This document shows, piece after piece, positions 1-5,553 of a stretch of DNA of 7,001 nucleotides. Within the stretch, counting starts at the first letter, position 1, and every line of letters begins with the position of its first letter. The stretch covers positions 1-7,001 of the forward strand of contig MHER01000198.1 of NCBI GenBank assembly GCA_001805205.1. Direction: 5' to 3'. The DNA comes from Nitrospirae bacterium RIFCSPLOW2_12_42_9. Its GTDB lineage: Bacteria > Nitrospirota > 9FT-COMBO-42-15 > HDB-SIOI813. Made by a program: the position numbers and the translations under genes. Below the pieces are notes generated by a model that made no database searches, was not told the origin of the DNA, and was given only the letters and a program-made list of their open reading frames with translations.

Positions 1-153
1 TACTATGACAGATTATTAAGAGATGCTGATACCAGGCCATTTCTCGTAGCGCTCGCGTTTGAGGTTCAGATTGTAAACAAGATACCGATCGGGGATCATG
101 ATGTCAGGATGGATAAGATTATTACTGAGAAGAGGATTATAGATTGTAAATAA
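1..153 (+). CDS. C-terminal 50 residues of an unrecognised protein (5' truncated by window edge)
   Basis: An open frame enters from the window edge in frame 1 and ends at TAA 151-153. It encodes the last 50 residues of a protein, starting YYDRLLRDAD and ending KRIIDCK. The segment mixes a hydrophobic stretch (PFLVALAFEVQIV, about residues 13-25) with a charged, Asp/Lys-rich tail, and has no motif I recognise. It stops 10 bases before the folD ATG on the same strand, and the folD ribosome binding site overlaps its stop codon, so it is probably the upstream member of the same operon. That it is coding is inferred from the uninterrupted frame and the tight spacing. No function is assigned. Confidence 0.6.
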   Translation, partial: YYDRLLRDADTRPFLVALAFEVQIVNKIPIGDHDVRMDKIITEKRIIDCK

Positions 154-163
154 GGATTACACT

Positions 164-1021
164 ATGTCAGCGAAGATCATAGATGGCAAGGCAGTCTCAA
201 AAAAGATAAGAGAAGAGATAAGAGAAGAGGTTGAAAAATTAAAATCAGTGGGTGTACATCCTGGTCTTGCTGTTGTTCTTGCAGGTGATAATCCTGCATC
301 CAGGGTTTATGTGAAAAACAAGGGGGAGGCTTGCCGTTCTGCGGGAATACATTCAGAAGAACACAAACTTCCTGCTGATGTAAAGGAAAGTGAACTAATA
401 GATATTATTAACAGGCTTAATAAGGACCCACGCATAAACGGCATACTGGTTCAACTGCCGCTTCCTTTGCATATCAATAAAGAGCTGGTACTTAAATCCA
501 TATCACCTGATAAGGATGTCGATGGGTTCCATGAGATCAATATGGGAAGATTATTTATTGGGCAGGAAGGGCTAATCCCATGCACCCCTTTTGGCATTAT
601 TAAATTACTTGAATATTATAATATACCTGTTGAGGGTAAATTTGCAGTGGTAGTGGGAAGGAGTAATATAGTGGGGAAGCCTGTTGCAATGATGTTACTC
701 CACAGGAATGCCACTGTTGCTATCTGTCATACCAGGACAAAAAACCTCAAAGAGGTTTGTCTCATGGGTGATATACTTATAGCAGCGGCTGGAAGGCAGG
801 GGATGATAACAGGTGATATGGTAAAAGAAGGGGCCGTTGTTATAGACGTTGGGATAAACAGGATGGATAATGGAAAGCTTACTGGCGATGTTGATTTTGA
901 ATCTGCTGTAAAAAAGGCTGGCTGGATAACACCTGTTCCGGGAGGGGTAGGCCCTATGACAATTGCCATGCTGCTCTATAATACATTAAAGGCTGCAAAG
1001 ATGGGACATCATAATGGGTAA
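164..1021 (+). CDS. folD: FolD, bifunctional methylene-THF dehydrogenase / methenyl-THF cyclohydrolase
   Basis: This 285-residue cytosolic enzyme interconverts 5,10-methylene-THF, 5,10-methenyl-THF and 10-formyl-THF with NAD(P). The length is normal for bacterial FolD. The N-terminal catalytic domain shows the substrate motif PASRVYVKNK (44-53), with Tyr49 and the catalytic Lys53, then VQLPLPL with Gln97, and DKDVDGF with Asp120. The Rossmann-type cofactor domain carries VVGRSNIVGKP (163-173), the CHTRT segment (188-192), and the C-terminal signature TPVPGGVGPMT (256-266). All key residues are intact. The ATG at 164 follows an AAGGA (152-156) with 7-base spacing. The last 8 bases overlap panB, which uses the methylene-THF that FolD makes, so co-transcription and translational coupling are likely. 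Confidence 0.97.
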   Translation: MSAKIIDGKAVSKKIREEIREEVEKLKSVGVHPGLAVVLAGDNPASRVYVKNKGEACRSAGIHSEEHKLPADVKESELIDIINRLNKDPRINGILVQLPLPLHINKELVLKSISPDKDVDGFHEINMGRLFIGQEGLIPCTPFGIIKLLEYYNIPVEGKFAVVVGRSNIVGKPVAMMLLHRNATVAICHTRTKNLKEVCLMGDILIAAAGRQGMITGDMVKEGAVVIDVGINRMDNGKLTGDVDFESAVKKAGWITPVPGGVGPMTIAMLLYNTLKAAKMGHHNG

Positions 1022-1814
1022 AATTACTATAACAGAGATAATAAAACGAAAGAATGAAAATAAGAAAATCAGTATGCTAACTGCATACGATTTTGTCTTT
1101 GCCCAGATTGTAGATGAGGCAGGGATTGACATAGTCCTTGTTGGTGATTCTCTCGGTACAGCAGTACAGGGACATGCTACAACACTCCCTGTTACAATGG
1201 ATGAGATGATCTACCATACCAAAATGGTCAGCAGGGGTGTAAAGAATGGTCTTGTGGTTGGTGACATGCCGTTTCTTTCATATCAGGTCTCTGTAGAAGA
1301 GGCGATACTCAACGCAGGCAGATTTCTTAAAGAGGGTGGGGCTTCTGCTGTTAAAGTTGAAGGCGGGGCCAATATCATAGACAGGATAAAGGCATTGATT
1401 AACATTGGGATTCCGGTTATGGGTCATATAGGGATGCTTCCGCAATCTGTTCATAAGATGGGGGGATATAAGGTCCAGGGTAAGGAAGAAACTGCTGCTG
1501 AGAAGATACTGAATGATGCAAAGATGCTCGAAGATGCAGGGGTTTTTGCAATCGTACTTGAAGCAATACCTGAAGGTCTTTCAAAGAGGATAACTGATTC
1601 ACTTTCAATTCCAACTATCGGAATAGGTGCAGGTATCCACTGTGATGGTCAGGTACTTGTGCTTTATGACCTCCTCGGTCTTTTACCTCAACCAATGCCA
1701 AAGTTTGTAAGGCAGTATTTGGACCTCAGAAGTTTGAGTCTCGAGGCCATTAAAAAGTATAAAGAAGATATTGATGCCGGCCGCTTTCCCGGGGCTGACG
1801 AAACTTACCATTAA
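1014..1814 (+). CDS. panB: PanB, 3-methyl-2-oxobutanoate hydroxymethyltransferase
   Basis: PanB transfers a hydroxymethyl group from 5,10-methylene-THF to 2-oxoisovalerate, giving ketopantoate in the first committed step of pantothenate and CoA synthesis. The 266-residue TIM-barrel protein has family length and motifs: MLTAYD (21-26), LVGDSLG with Mg ligand Asp45, VVGDMPF with Asp84, and VKVEGG with Lys114 and Glu116. It also has GHIGMLPQ (137-144), VLEAIP with the catalytic Glu183, and TIGIGAG (201-207). The ATG at 1014 lies inside the end of folD (ATGGGTAA serves both genes), with a modest GGGA at 1003-1006 as ribosome binding site. The usual partner panC does not follow; an ATPase with its own promoter does. 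I see no clear terminator after the stop. Confidence 0.97.
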   Translation: MGKITITEIIKRKNENKKISMLTAYDFVFAQIVDEAGIDIVLVGDSLGTAVQGHATTLPVTMDEMIYHTKMVSRGVKNGLVVGDMPFLSYQVSVEEAILNAGRFLKEGGASAVKVEGGANIIDRIKALINIGIPVMGHIGMLPQSVHKMGGYKVQGKEETAAEKILNDAKMLEDAGVFAIVLEAIPEGLSKRITDSLSIPTIGIGAGIHCDGQVLVLYDLLGLLPQPMPKFVRQYLDLRSLSLEAIKKYKEDIDAGRFPGADETYH

Positions 1815-1862
1815 AACCATCCAACGAATCAACTGTAGATAAAATAAAACTGAATTTGCTTC

Positions 1863-1891
1863 TTGAATATAGTGAAATTACAGGTTATAAT
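1863..1891 (+). promoter_or_regulatory. Predicted sigma-70-type promoter for the first DUF4143 ATPase
   Basis: TTGAAT at 1863-1868 and a consensus TATAAT at 1886-1891 are separated by exactly 17 bases. The predicted transcription start is near 1898. This lies between the panB stop and the ATPase start at 1931, so the ATPase probably has its own transcript. The -10 is 6/6 and the -35 is 4/6 to consensus. It is read by eye and untested. Confidence 0.55.
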
Positions 1892-1903
1892 TACCATGGA
1901 AAA

Positions 1904-1920
1904 TTAACCTATAAGGTTAA
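1904..1920. repeat. Perfect 7-bp inverted repeat, candidate operator upstream of the ATPase RBS
   Basis: TTAACCT-ATA-AGGTTAA is a perfect 7-bp inverted repeat with a 3-base centre. It sits just after the predicted transcription start and abuts the AAGGTG ribosome binding site at 1919-1924. A third AGGTTA half-site lies at 1882-1887, partly overlapping the -10. The arrangement suits a repressor site, or an mRNA hairpin beside the ribosome binding site. There is no T-tract after it, so a terminator is unlikely. Confidence 0.4.
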
Positions 1921-1930
1921 GGTGAAAAAG

Positions 1931-3103
1931 ATGATGTTTAAACGACTCATCCAGCTCCCCATAGGAAAACACAGTATTTTTCTCTTTGGACCCCGCCAAA
2001 CGGGAAAGACGACGTTGATTCAATCCATCCTGTCCGATGGGTCACCCCATTTCTCTGTTAACCTCCTTGAAATAGAAACCTATATCAAATACAGCAGGGA
2101 CCCTGCCCTCTTTCGTCAGGAAATCGAATATTGGCTTAAGAAACATGCGAAAGGGGTGGTGTTTGTTGACGAAATCCAAAAGTTCCCCCTTCTTCTGGAT
2201 CAGATCCATTTACTGATTGAAACTTATAAAGGCCGGCTTACATTTATTATGACAGGTTCAAGTGCACGGAAAATGAAGCGAGCCCAGGTAAACCTACTGG
2301 CCGGCCGGGCATGGTCATTCAATCTTTTTCCCCTTACATATCCTGAAATCGGAGATGTCTTTCAACTGAAAAATGTGCTGAGGTATGGTGCGCTTCCCAT
2401 CATCTTTATGATGGAGGGGAAAGACAGGGTAAGGACGCTCAAGGCCTATACGGATACCTATCTGAAAGAGGAGATACTTGCGGAGACGATTGTCCGTAAC
2501 ATCCCCGCTTTCAGTCGCTTTTTAGAGCTGGCTGCAGACCAAAGTGGTATGTCCGTCAACTACAATAACTTTGCGAGGGAAACCGGAGTTGCTTCAAAGA
2601 CCATCAGGGAATACTATCAGGTACTTGAAGATACCCTGATAGCTTTCTCCCTGCAGCCCTATCTCAAAAGTGCCCGCAAACGTGTCGTTTCCCACCCCAT
2701 ATATTACTTGTTTGATTTGGGAGTCATCAATGCCCTCTGCCGGCGTCTCGAAGCTGAACCGGTCAGAGGCACCAATTTATACGGCCGGCTTTTTGAGCAT
2801 TTCATCATTCTTGAGATTTACCGTCTGAATCGCTACTCGGAGAAAGACTGGCCGATGTTTTACTGGCGCACCAGCCAGGGTGCGGAGGTGGACATTGTTC
2901 TTGAAACGAGGCGCGAGATCCTCGGAGTGGAAATCAAAAGCAAGGGACAGATTCGTCCGTCAGACCTTCGGGGGCTTTACAGTTTTCTTGGAGATTACAA
3001 AGGCTCCAGAGGAATTTGCATTACAACCTCAGACCGTCCGTATGAAGTGAATGGCATTGAATGCCTACCCTGGCAGGAATTCTTTCGGAAGTTCTTTCCA
3101 TAA
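1931..3103 (+). CDS. AAA-type ATPase with DUF4143 / PD-(D/E)XK-like C-terminal domain
   Basis: The 390-residue product belongs to the DUF4143 ATPase family, whose cellular role is mostly unknown. The N-terminal P-loop domain has Walker A GPRQTGKT (20-27), Walker B VVFVDEIQ with Asp80-Glu81, and a sensor-like TGSS (108-111). A helix-turn-helix-like stretch (about 209-235, FARETGVASKTIREYY) leads into the C-terminal domain. That domain carries a nuclease-like set: Glu289, Asp321 (GAEVDIV) and Glu334-x-Lys336 (VEIKSK). I chose ATG 1931 because AAGGTG (1919-1924) precedes it at good spacing and a promoter lies at 1863-1891. An in-frame TTG at 1856 would start upstream of that promoter. Tallied lines look about 50% GC, somewhat richer than folD and panB, and the gene separates panB from whatever followed it, which suggests acquisition. 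Whether the nuclease-like fold cuts DNA is unknown. Confidence 0.85.
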   Translation: MMFKRLIQLPIGKHSIFLFGPRQTGKTTLIQSILSDGSPHFSVNLLEIETYIKYSRDPALFRQEIEYWLKKHAKGVVFVDEIQKFPLLLDQIHLLIETYKGRLTFIMTGSSARKMKRAQVNLLAGRAWSFNLFPLTYPEIGDVFQLKNVLRYGALPIIFMMEGKDRVRTLKAYTDTYLKEEILAETIVRNIPAFSRFLELAADQSGMSVNYNNFARETGVASKTIREYYQVLEDTLIAFSLQPYLKSARKRVVSHPIYYLFDLGVINALCRRLEAEPVRGTNLYGRLFEHFIILEIYRLNRYSEKDWPMFYWRTSQGAEVDIVLETRREILGVEIKSKGQIRPSDLRGLYSFLGDYKGSRGICITTSDRPYEVNGIECLPWQEFFRKFFP

Positions 3104-3136
3104 GAAAAAATAGGGGCGGCAATTTTAACGAAATTG

Positions 3137-3177
3137 TAGATACTGGCCAGGAAATATCTATTCTATTTGAGTAGATA
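3137..3177. repeat. Three TAGATA elements, candidate antitoxin operator
   Basis: TAGATA occurs at 3137-3142 and 3172-3177 and its complement TATCTA at 3155-3160, with centres 18 and 17 bases apart. The last two form an 8-bp stem, ATCTATTC/GAGTAGAT with one G-T pair and a 5-base loop (3156-3176). The right-hand copy overlaps the putative -35. Autorepression by the antitoxin or the toxin-antitoxin complex is common in such operons; applying it here is inference. Confidence 0.3.
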
Positions 3178-3195
3178 GCAATGACAATGTATCCT
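3167..3195 (+). promoter_or_regulatory. Possible promoter for the DUF433/DUF5615 operon
   Basis: TTGAGT (3167-3172) and TATCCT (3190-3195) lie 17 bases apart, each 4/6 to the sigma-70 consensus. Transcription would begin near 3202, about 65 bases before the antitoxin start. It is a weak match, supported mainly by its position between the preceding ATPase stop and the operon. Confidence 0.3.
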
Positions 3196-3266
3196 GCCCT
3201 TGCTTTTATCATCAATTTGTAATATCTTTCCTATCGGGTAATAAAAACATAAAGGGGGTGATATAG

Positions 3267-3596
3267 TTGCACACGGCGGTAAAAAAGGTCAGACATCCTT
3301 ACATTGCAGTTAATAAAAGGATAAGGGGCGGTGAGCCTGTTGTTTCTGATACGGGTATCCGTGTTCTGGATATAGCCGTAAGGTATGAAGTAATGGGAAT
3401 GTCACCTGAAGATATAATAGTCGCGCTCCCCCATCTTAACCTCTCACAGGTTCACGATGCGCTATCCTATTATTATGAGCATAAAAATGAGATTGATAAA
3501 AAATGGAAAGAGGCTATTAAAAAGACAGAGGCACTAAAAAAGACCCATCCGTCTATCCTGGAGAAAAAGGTTGGCAGGATTAAAGATATATACTGA
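3267..3596 (+). CDS. DUF433-family antitoxin
   Basis: This 109-residue protein is a DUF433 protein, the usual antitoxin partner of DUF5615 PIN-like toxins. The domain spans about residues 9-75. It shows HPYIAVNKRIRGGEPVV (10-26), IRVLDIAVRYEVMGMSPEDII (31-51, in pieces) and the C-terminal LSQVHDALSYYYEHKNEID (59-77), a helical segment typical of the family. A Lys-rich tail (78-102) is a candidate toxin-binding extension. The start is TTG: an in-frame TAG (3264-3266) lies directly before it, no ATG or GTG follows near the N-terminus, and a strong AAAGGGGGTGAT (3250-3261) sits at proper spacing. The gene overlaps the toxin by 26 bases, so the two are probably translationally coupled. Family assignment is firm; antitoxin activity rests on family and context. 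Confidence 0.87.
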   Translation: MHTAVKKVRHPYIAVNKRIRGGEPVVSDTGIRVLDIAVRYEVMGMSPEDIIVALPHLNLSQVHDALSYYYEHKNEIDKKWKEAIKKTEALKKTHPSILEKKVGRIKDIY

Positions 3597-3915
3597 TGAG
3601 AATGTTGATGTACGTATTGTGGAAGGGTTAAGGAAAAAAGGGGTAAATGCCTTCTCCGCTATAGAAAAAGGGATGACAGGGGTATCGGATGTAGAACATT
3701 TTAACTACGCCTCTGAAATTCAGGCGGTTATATTTACCCATGACCATCATTTCCTTGAGATAGCAAAAACATTATTCAAAGAAGGCAAGGATCACTGGGG
3801 AGTAATATTTGTAGAGATTACCAGATTGAGTGTTGGTGAGTCCATCAAGAGATTAGCCCTTTATGCTGAAGTTCTATCGCCGGATGAGATGAAAAATCAG
3901 GTAGAATTTTTATAA
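3571..3915 (+). CDS. DUF5615 PIN-like toxin (putative ribonuclease)
   Basis: This 114-residue protein matches the DUF5615 PIN-like family, predicted metal-dependent RNases paired with DUF433 antitoxins. Acidic residues fit the fold: Asp9-Glu10-Asn11 after the first strand, Asp40 in GVSDVEHF, and Asp58 in the THDHHF motif (56-61), followed by HWGVIFVEI (75-83). The usual motif is close to TxDxDF; here the residue before Phe is His60 rather than Asp. The start is TTG 3571. The frame has a stop at 3535, no other start lies between, and the next GTG would remove the DEN motif. GGAG at 3560-3563 lies 7 bases upstream, inside the antitoxin gene. It is downstream and coupled, the common antitoxin-first order. 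Toxicity itself is inferred. Confidence 0.85.
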   Translation: MAGLKIYTDENVDVRIVEGLRKKGVNAFSAIEKGMTGVSDVEHFNYASEIQAVIFTHDHHFLEIAKTLFKEGKDHWGVIFVEITRLSVGESIKRLALYAEVLSPDEMKNQVEFL

Positions 3916-4053
3916 GACAGAGCCGTAACCGTTTTAATAATTAAGAGGCCCTGTGATAGCATCAAATCCTGGACCATAAAATAAATTACCTCCAATCCCC
4001 CTGTAATGTCGACCTCCTAATTTATGAATCGAAATTTGGGAATCTGAATAATG

Positions 4054-4083
4054 TGGAAAATTTAGTTTACTTCATGGTATACT
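4054..4083 (+). promoter_or_regulatory. Possible extended -10 promoter for the sulfite reductase operon
   Basis: TATACT (4078-4083) is preceded by TGG (4075-4077), giving an extended -10 (TGn), with TGGAAA (4054-4059) at 18-base spacing as a 4/6 -35. Transcription would start near 4090. A second perfect TATAAT at 4100-4105 has no convincing -35 and may be chance in AT-rich sequence. The rest of the gap from 3916 to 4130 shows no gene I can support. Confidence 0.35.
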
Positions 4084-4107
4084 TTTTGAATAGTATTTCT
4101 ATAATAA

Positions 4108-4118
4108 GTATCTGATAC
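4108..4118. repeat. 11-bp palindrome directly before the sulfite reductase RBS
   Basis: GTATC-T-GATAC is a perfect palindrome around one central base, ending one base before the GGAGG ribosome binding site (4119-4123). A small GTATAC palindrome lies at 4077-4082 over the predicted -10. Its place in the leader allows a repressor site, but 5-bp arms also arise by chance. Confidence 0.25.
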
Positions 4119-4130
4119 GGAGGTATAAAG

Positions 4131-5123
4131 ATGGCTGATGAAGAATCTGCAACTATGGAAGGTTTGAAATCTACCCTGCGAAAGGAGTCGAGAAAACTCC
4201 ACCTCGATTTTAATGAGCTGAAAAGCGGTGGCTTCATTAAACAGACACAAAAGAACCTGTTTACTGTTCGCCTTCGCTGCCCGGGCGGAAAGGTTACAAG
4301 TGAAAGGATGAAGAAGGCTGCAGAGATTGCAGAGAAATATGGTAATGGTGAGGTACATATCTCTGTCAGGCAATCTATAGAGGTGCCTTATGTACACTAT
4401 CAGCATTTTGATGAGATTGCAGCGAGCCTTCGTGAGATAGACTGGTCTGTTGCCTCGTGTGGTCCGAGGGTCCGTGTACCTACAGCATGCGCCGGTTGTA
4501 CCTACAACCCTAATGGTATTACTGACACACAGGGTATGTGTGCTGAAGTGGATAAAAGATACTTTGGTACGCCAACCGGGCATCACAAATTCAAGGTCTC
4601 ATTCTCAGGCTGTCCAATAGATTGTTTCCGTACGAGAGAGATGGACTTAGGCTTCCAGGGGGTATTGGAACCTATGCTCATTGAAGAGTTGTGTAATGGT
4701 TGTGAGCTGTGCGTTAAAGGCTGCGAGGAGGGTGCCCTCATTATGGATGGGGATATACCTGTTCGAGACTGGGATAAATGTATATACTGCGGGGATTGCG
4801 TTAAGGTCTGCCCTGTTGATTCCATGGTGAGTAAGAGAATTGGCTGGCTTGCACGTGCAGGCGGCAAGCATGGTAAACATCCATACTTCTCATATGAGAT
4901 TGCAAACTTCCTGACAGATGAACAGGTCTTTTCCTTGATTGAAAAGACAGTTGTATGGTATAGAGATAATGCTGTTGGACGGGAGAGGATAGGGGGTGCG
5001 ATTGAACGGCTTGGTCTTGATAAGTACATGGATGAAGTGGTAGTCCCTCTTGGTCTTGAGGCGGTTCGCGATCCAAAGGATAGGATGAAATATTATGCAA
5101 AGGGGAATTATTATGGAAGATAA
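4131..5123 (+). CDS. AsrC-like siroheme sulfite reductase with two [4Fe-4S] ferredoxin clusters
   Basis: The 330-residue protein has the layout of anaerobic sulfite reductase subunit C (AsrC, about 337 residues) and single-chain Dsr-like proteins, which reduce sulfite with siroheme coupled to [4Fe-4S]. An N-terminal half-domain ends in GEVHISVRQ (73-81), with Arg80 where the family binds siroheme. The cluster region has C120-x2-C123 in ACAGCTYN and then C161-x3-C165 in SGCPIDC. A ferredoxin insert carries C188-x2-C191-x2-C194-x3-C198 and C217-x2-C220-x2-C223-x3-C227. The family GGKHGKHP (244-251) and a helical tail follow. Aligned to AsrC, the second Cys of the usual C-x5-C is Asn126, so the cofactor site is unusual. 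No signal peptide is seen, so it is cytosolic. The start is well supported by GGAGG 7 bases upstream. It overlaps the TusA-like gene, and no AsrA/AsrB partner is visible. Substrate is inferred. Confidence 0.85.
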   Translation: MADEESATMEGLKSTLRKESRKLHLDFNELKSGGFIKQTQKNLFTVRLRCPGGKVTSERMKKAAEIAEKYGNGEVHISVRQSIEVPYVHYQHFDEIAASLREIDWSVASCGPRVRVPTACAGCTYNPNGITDTQGMCAEVDKRYFGTPTGHHKFKVSFSGCPIDCFRTREMDLGFQGVLEPMLIEELCNGCELCVKGCEEGALIMDGDIPVRDWDKCIYCGDCVKVCPVDSMVSKRIGWLARAGGKHGKHPYFSYEIANFLTDEQVFSLIEKTVVWYRDNAVGRERIGGAIERLGLDKYMDEVVVPLGLEAVRDPKDRMKYYAKGNYYGR

Positions 5124-5373
5124 AAAGGGTGCTGGAATTGTTCCTGATGATAAGATAGACCTGCGCGGTGTTTTATGTCCTATTAATTTTGTGCAGACCA
5201 AGCTCAAACTTGAAGAGATGGAGATGAACCAGATACTCGAGGTAATACTTGATGACGGCGACCCAATGCGTAATGTCCCCAGGAGTGTTAAGGAAGAGGG
5301 GCATAAGATTATCAAGGTAGAAAAACTCCCTGACAGCAGTTATAAATTACTAATCCGCAAAGAGGCAGAATGA
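5113..5373 (+). CDS. TusA-family sulfur carrier, CPIN variant
   Basis: The 86-residue protein has the TusA/SirA fold signature. DLRGVLCPIN (16-25) contains the sulfur-carrying Cys22, followed by the first helix, the conserved strand ILEVILDDGD (41-50), and the second-helix motif VPRSVKEEGH (55-64). TusA proteins carry persulfide sulfur between enzymes. Classical members read CPxP; here the fourth position is Asn25. I chose ATG 5113 rather than the in-frame ATG 5095, because AAGGGG (5099-5104) lies 8 bases before 5113 and the shorter form has family length. It overlaps the reductase by 11 bases, implying coupled translation and joint function, perhaps accepting sulfur from or delivering it to the reductase. 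The partner relationship is inferred from context. Confidence 0.87.
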   Translation: MEDKKGAGIVPDDKIDLRGVLCPINFVQTKLKLEEMEMNQILEVILDDGDPMRNVPRSVKEEGHKIIKVEKLPDSSYKLLIRKEAE

Positions 5374-5398
5374 TAGGGTAGGGTAGGGTAGAGTAGAG
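5374..5398. repeat. Pentanucleotide microsatellite (TAGRG)5
   Basis: Directly after the TusA-like stop come three perfect TAGGG units (5374-5388) and two TAGAG units (5389-5398). The tract is G-rich on the + strand and lies in the gap between convergent genes. Beyond it, 5399-5553 shows no gene and no clear hairpin with a T-tract. Confidence 0.9.
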
Positions 5399-5553
5399 AA
5401 CTGGCTGTGTAGTTTAGGGGATTAGATGTCATGTGTTTATATGCATGCTTTCCTATTATCTTCAGTGGCATATGAATCAGAGACTAAAGTTTTTATTTCA
5501 GACAGATGGCAAGAATAAACACCGCCGATGGACATTTGAGGCAGTCTTAATCT

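Noticed and set aside
727..969. Minus-strand open frame inside folD
   Set aside because: Pro/Thr/Ser-rich antisense of a conserved enzyme; no independent evidence.
1856..1930. TTG start that would add 25 residues to the first ATPase
   Set aside because: The extension has no family similarity, lies over the predicted promoter, and has no good ribosome binding site; ATG 1931 has one.
3200..3225. TTGCTT and TAATAT as an antitoxin promoter
   Set aside because: The spacer is only 14 bases, too short for a sigma-70 promoter.
3918..3953. Possible stem CAGAGCC/GGCCCTG after the toxin as a terminator
   Set aside because: One mismatch, a 21-base loop and no following T-tract; not a convincing intrinsic terminator.
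4062..4586. Long open frame on the minus strand opposite the sulfite reductase
   Set aside because: It is antisense to a strongly supported gene, has no family-like motifs, and mirrors its codon pattern.
5095..5112. Upstream ATG adding six residues to the TusA-like protein
   Set aside because: The ribosome binding site AAGGGG falls inside this extension and is placed for ATG 5113.
4583..5315. Several overlapping minus-strand open frames opposite the reductase and TusA-like genes
   Set aside because: They are low-complexity Ser/Pro/His-rich translations typical of antisense shadows, with no ribosome binding sites or domains.
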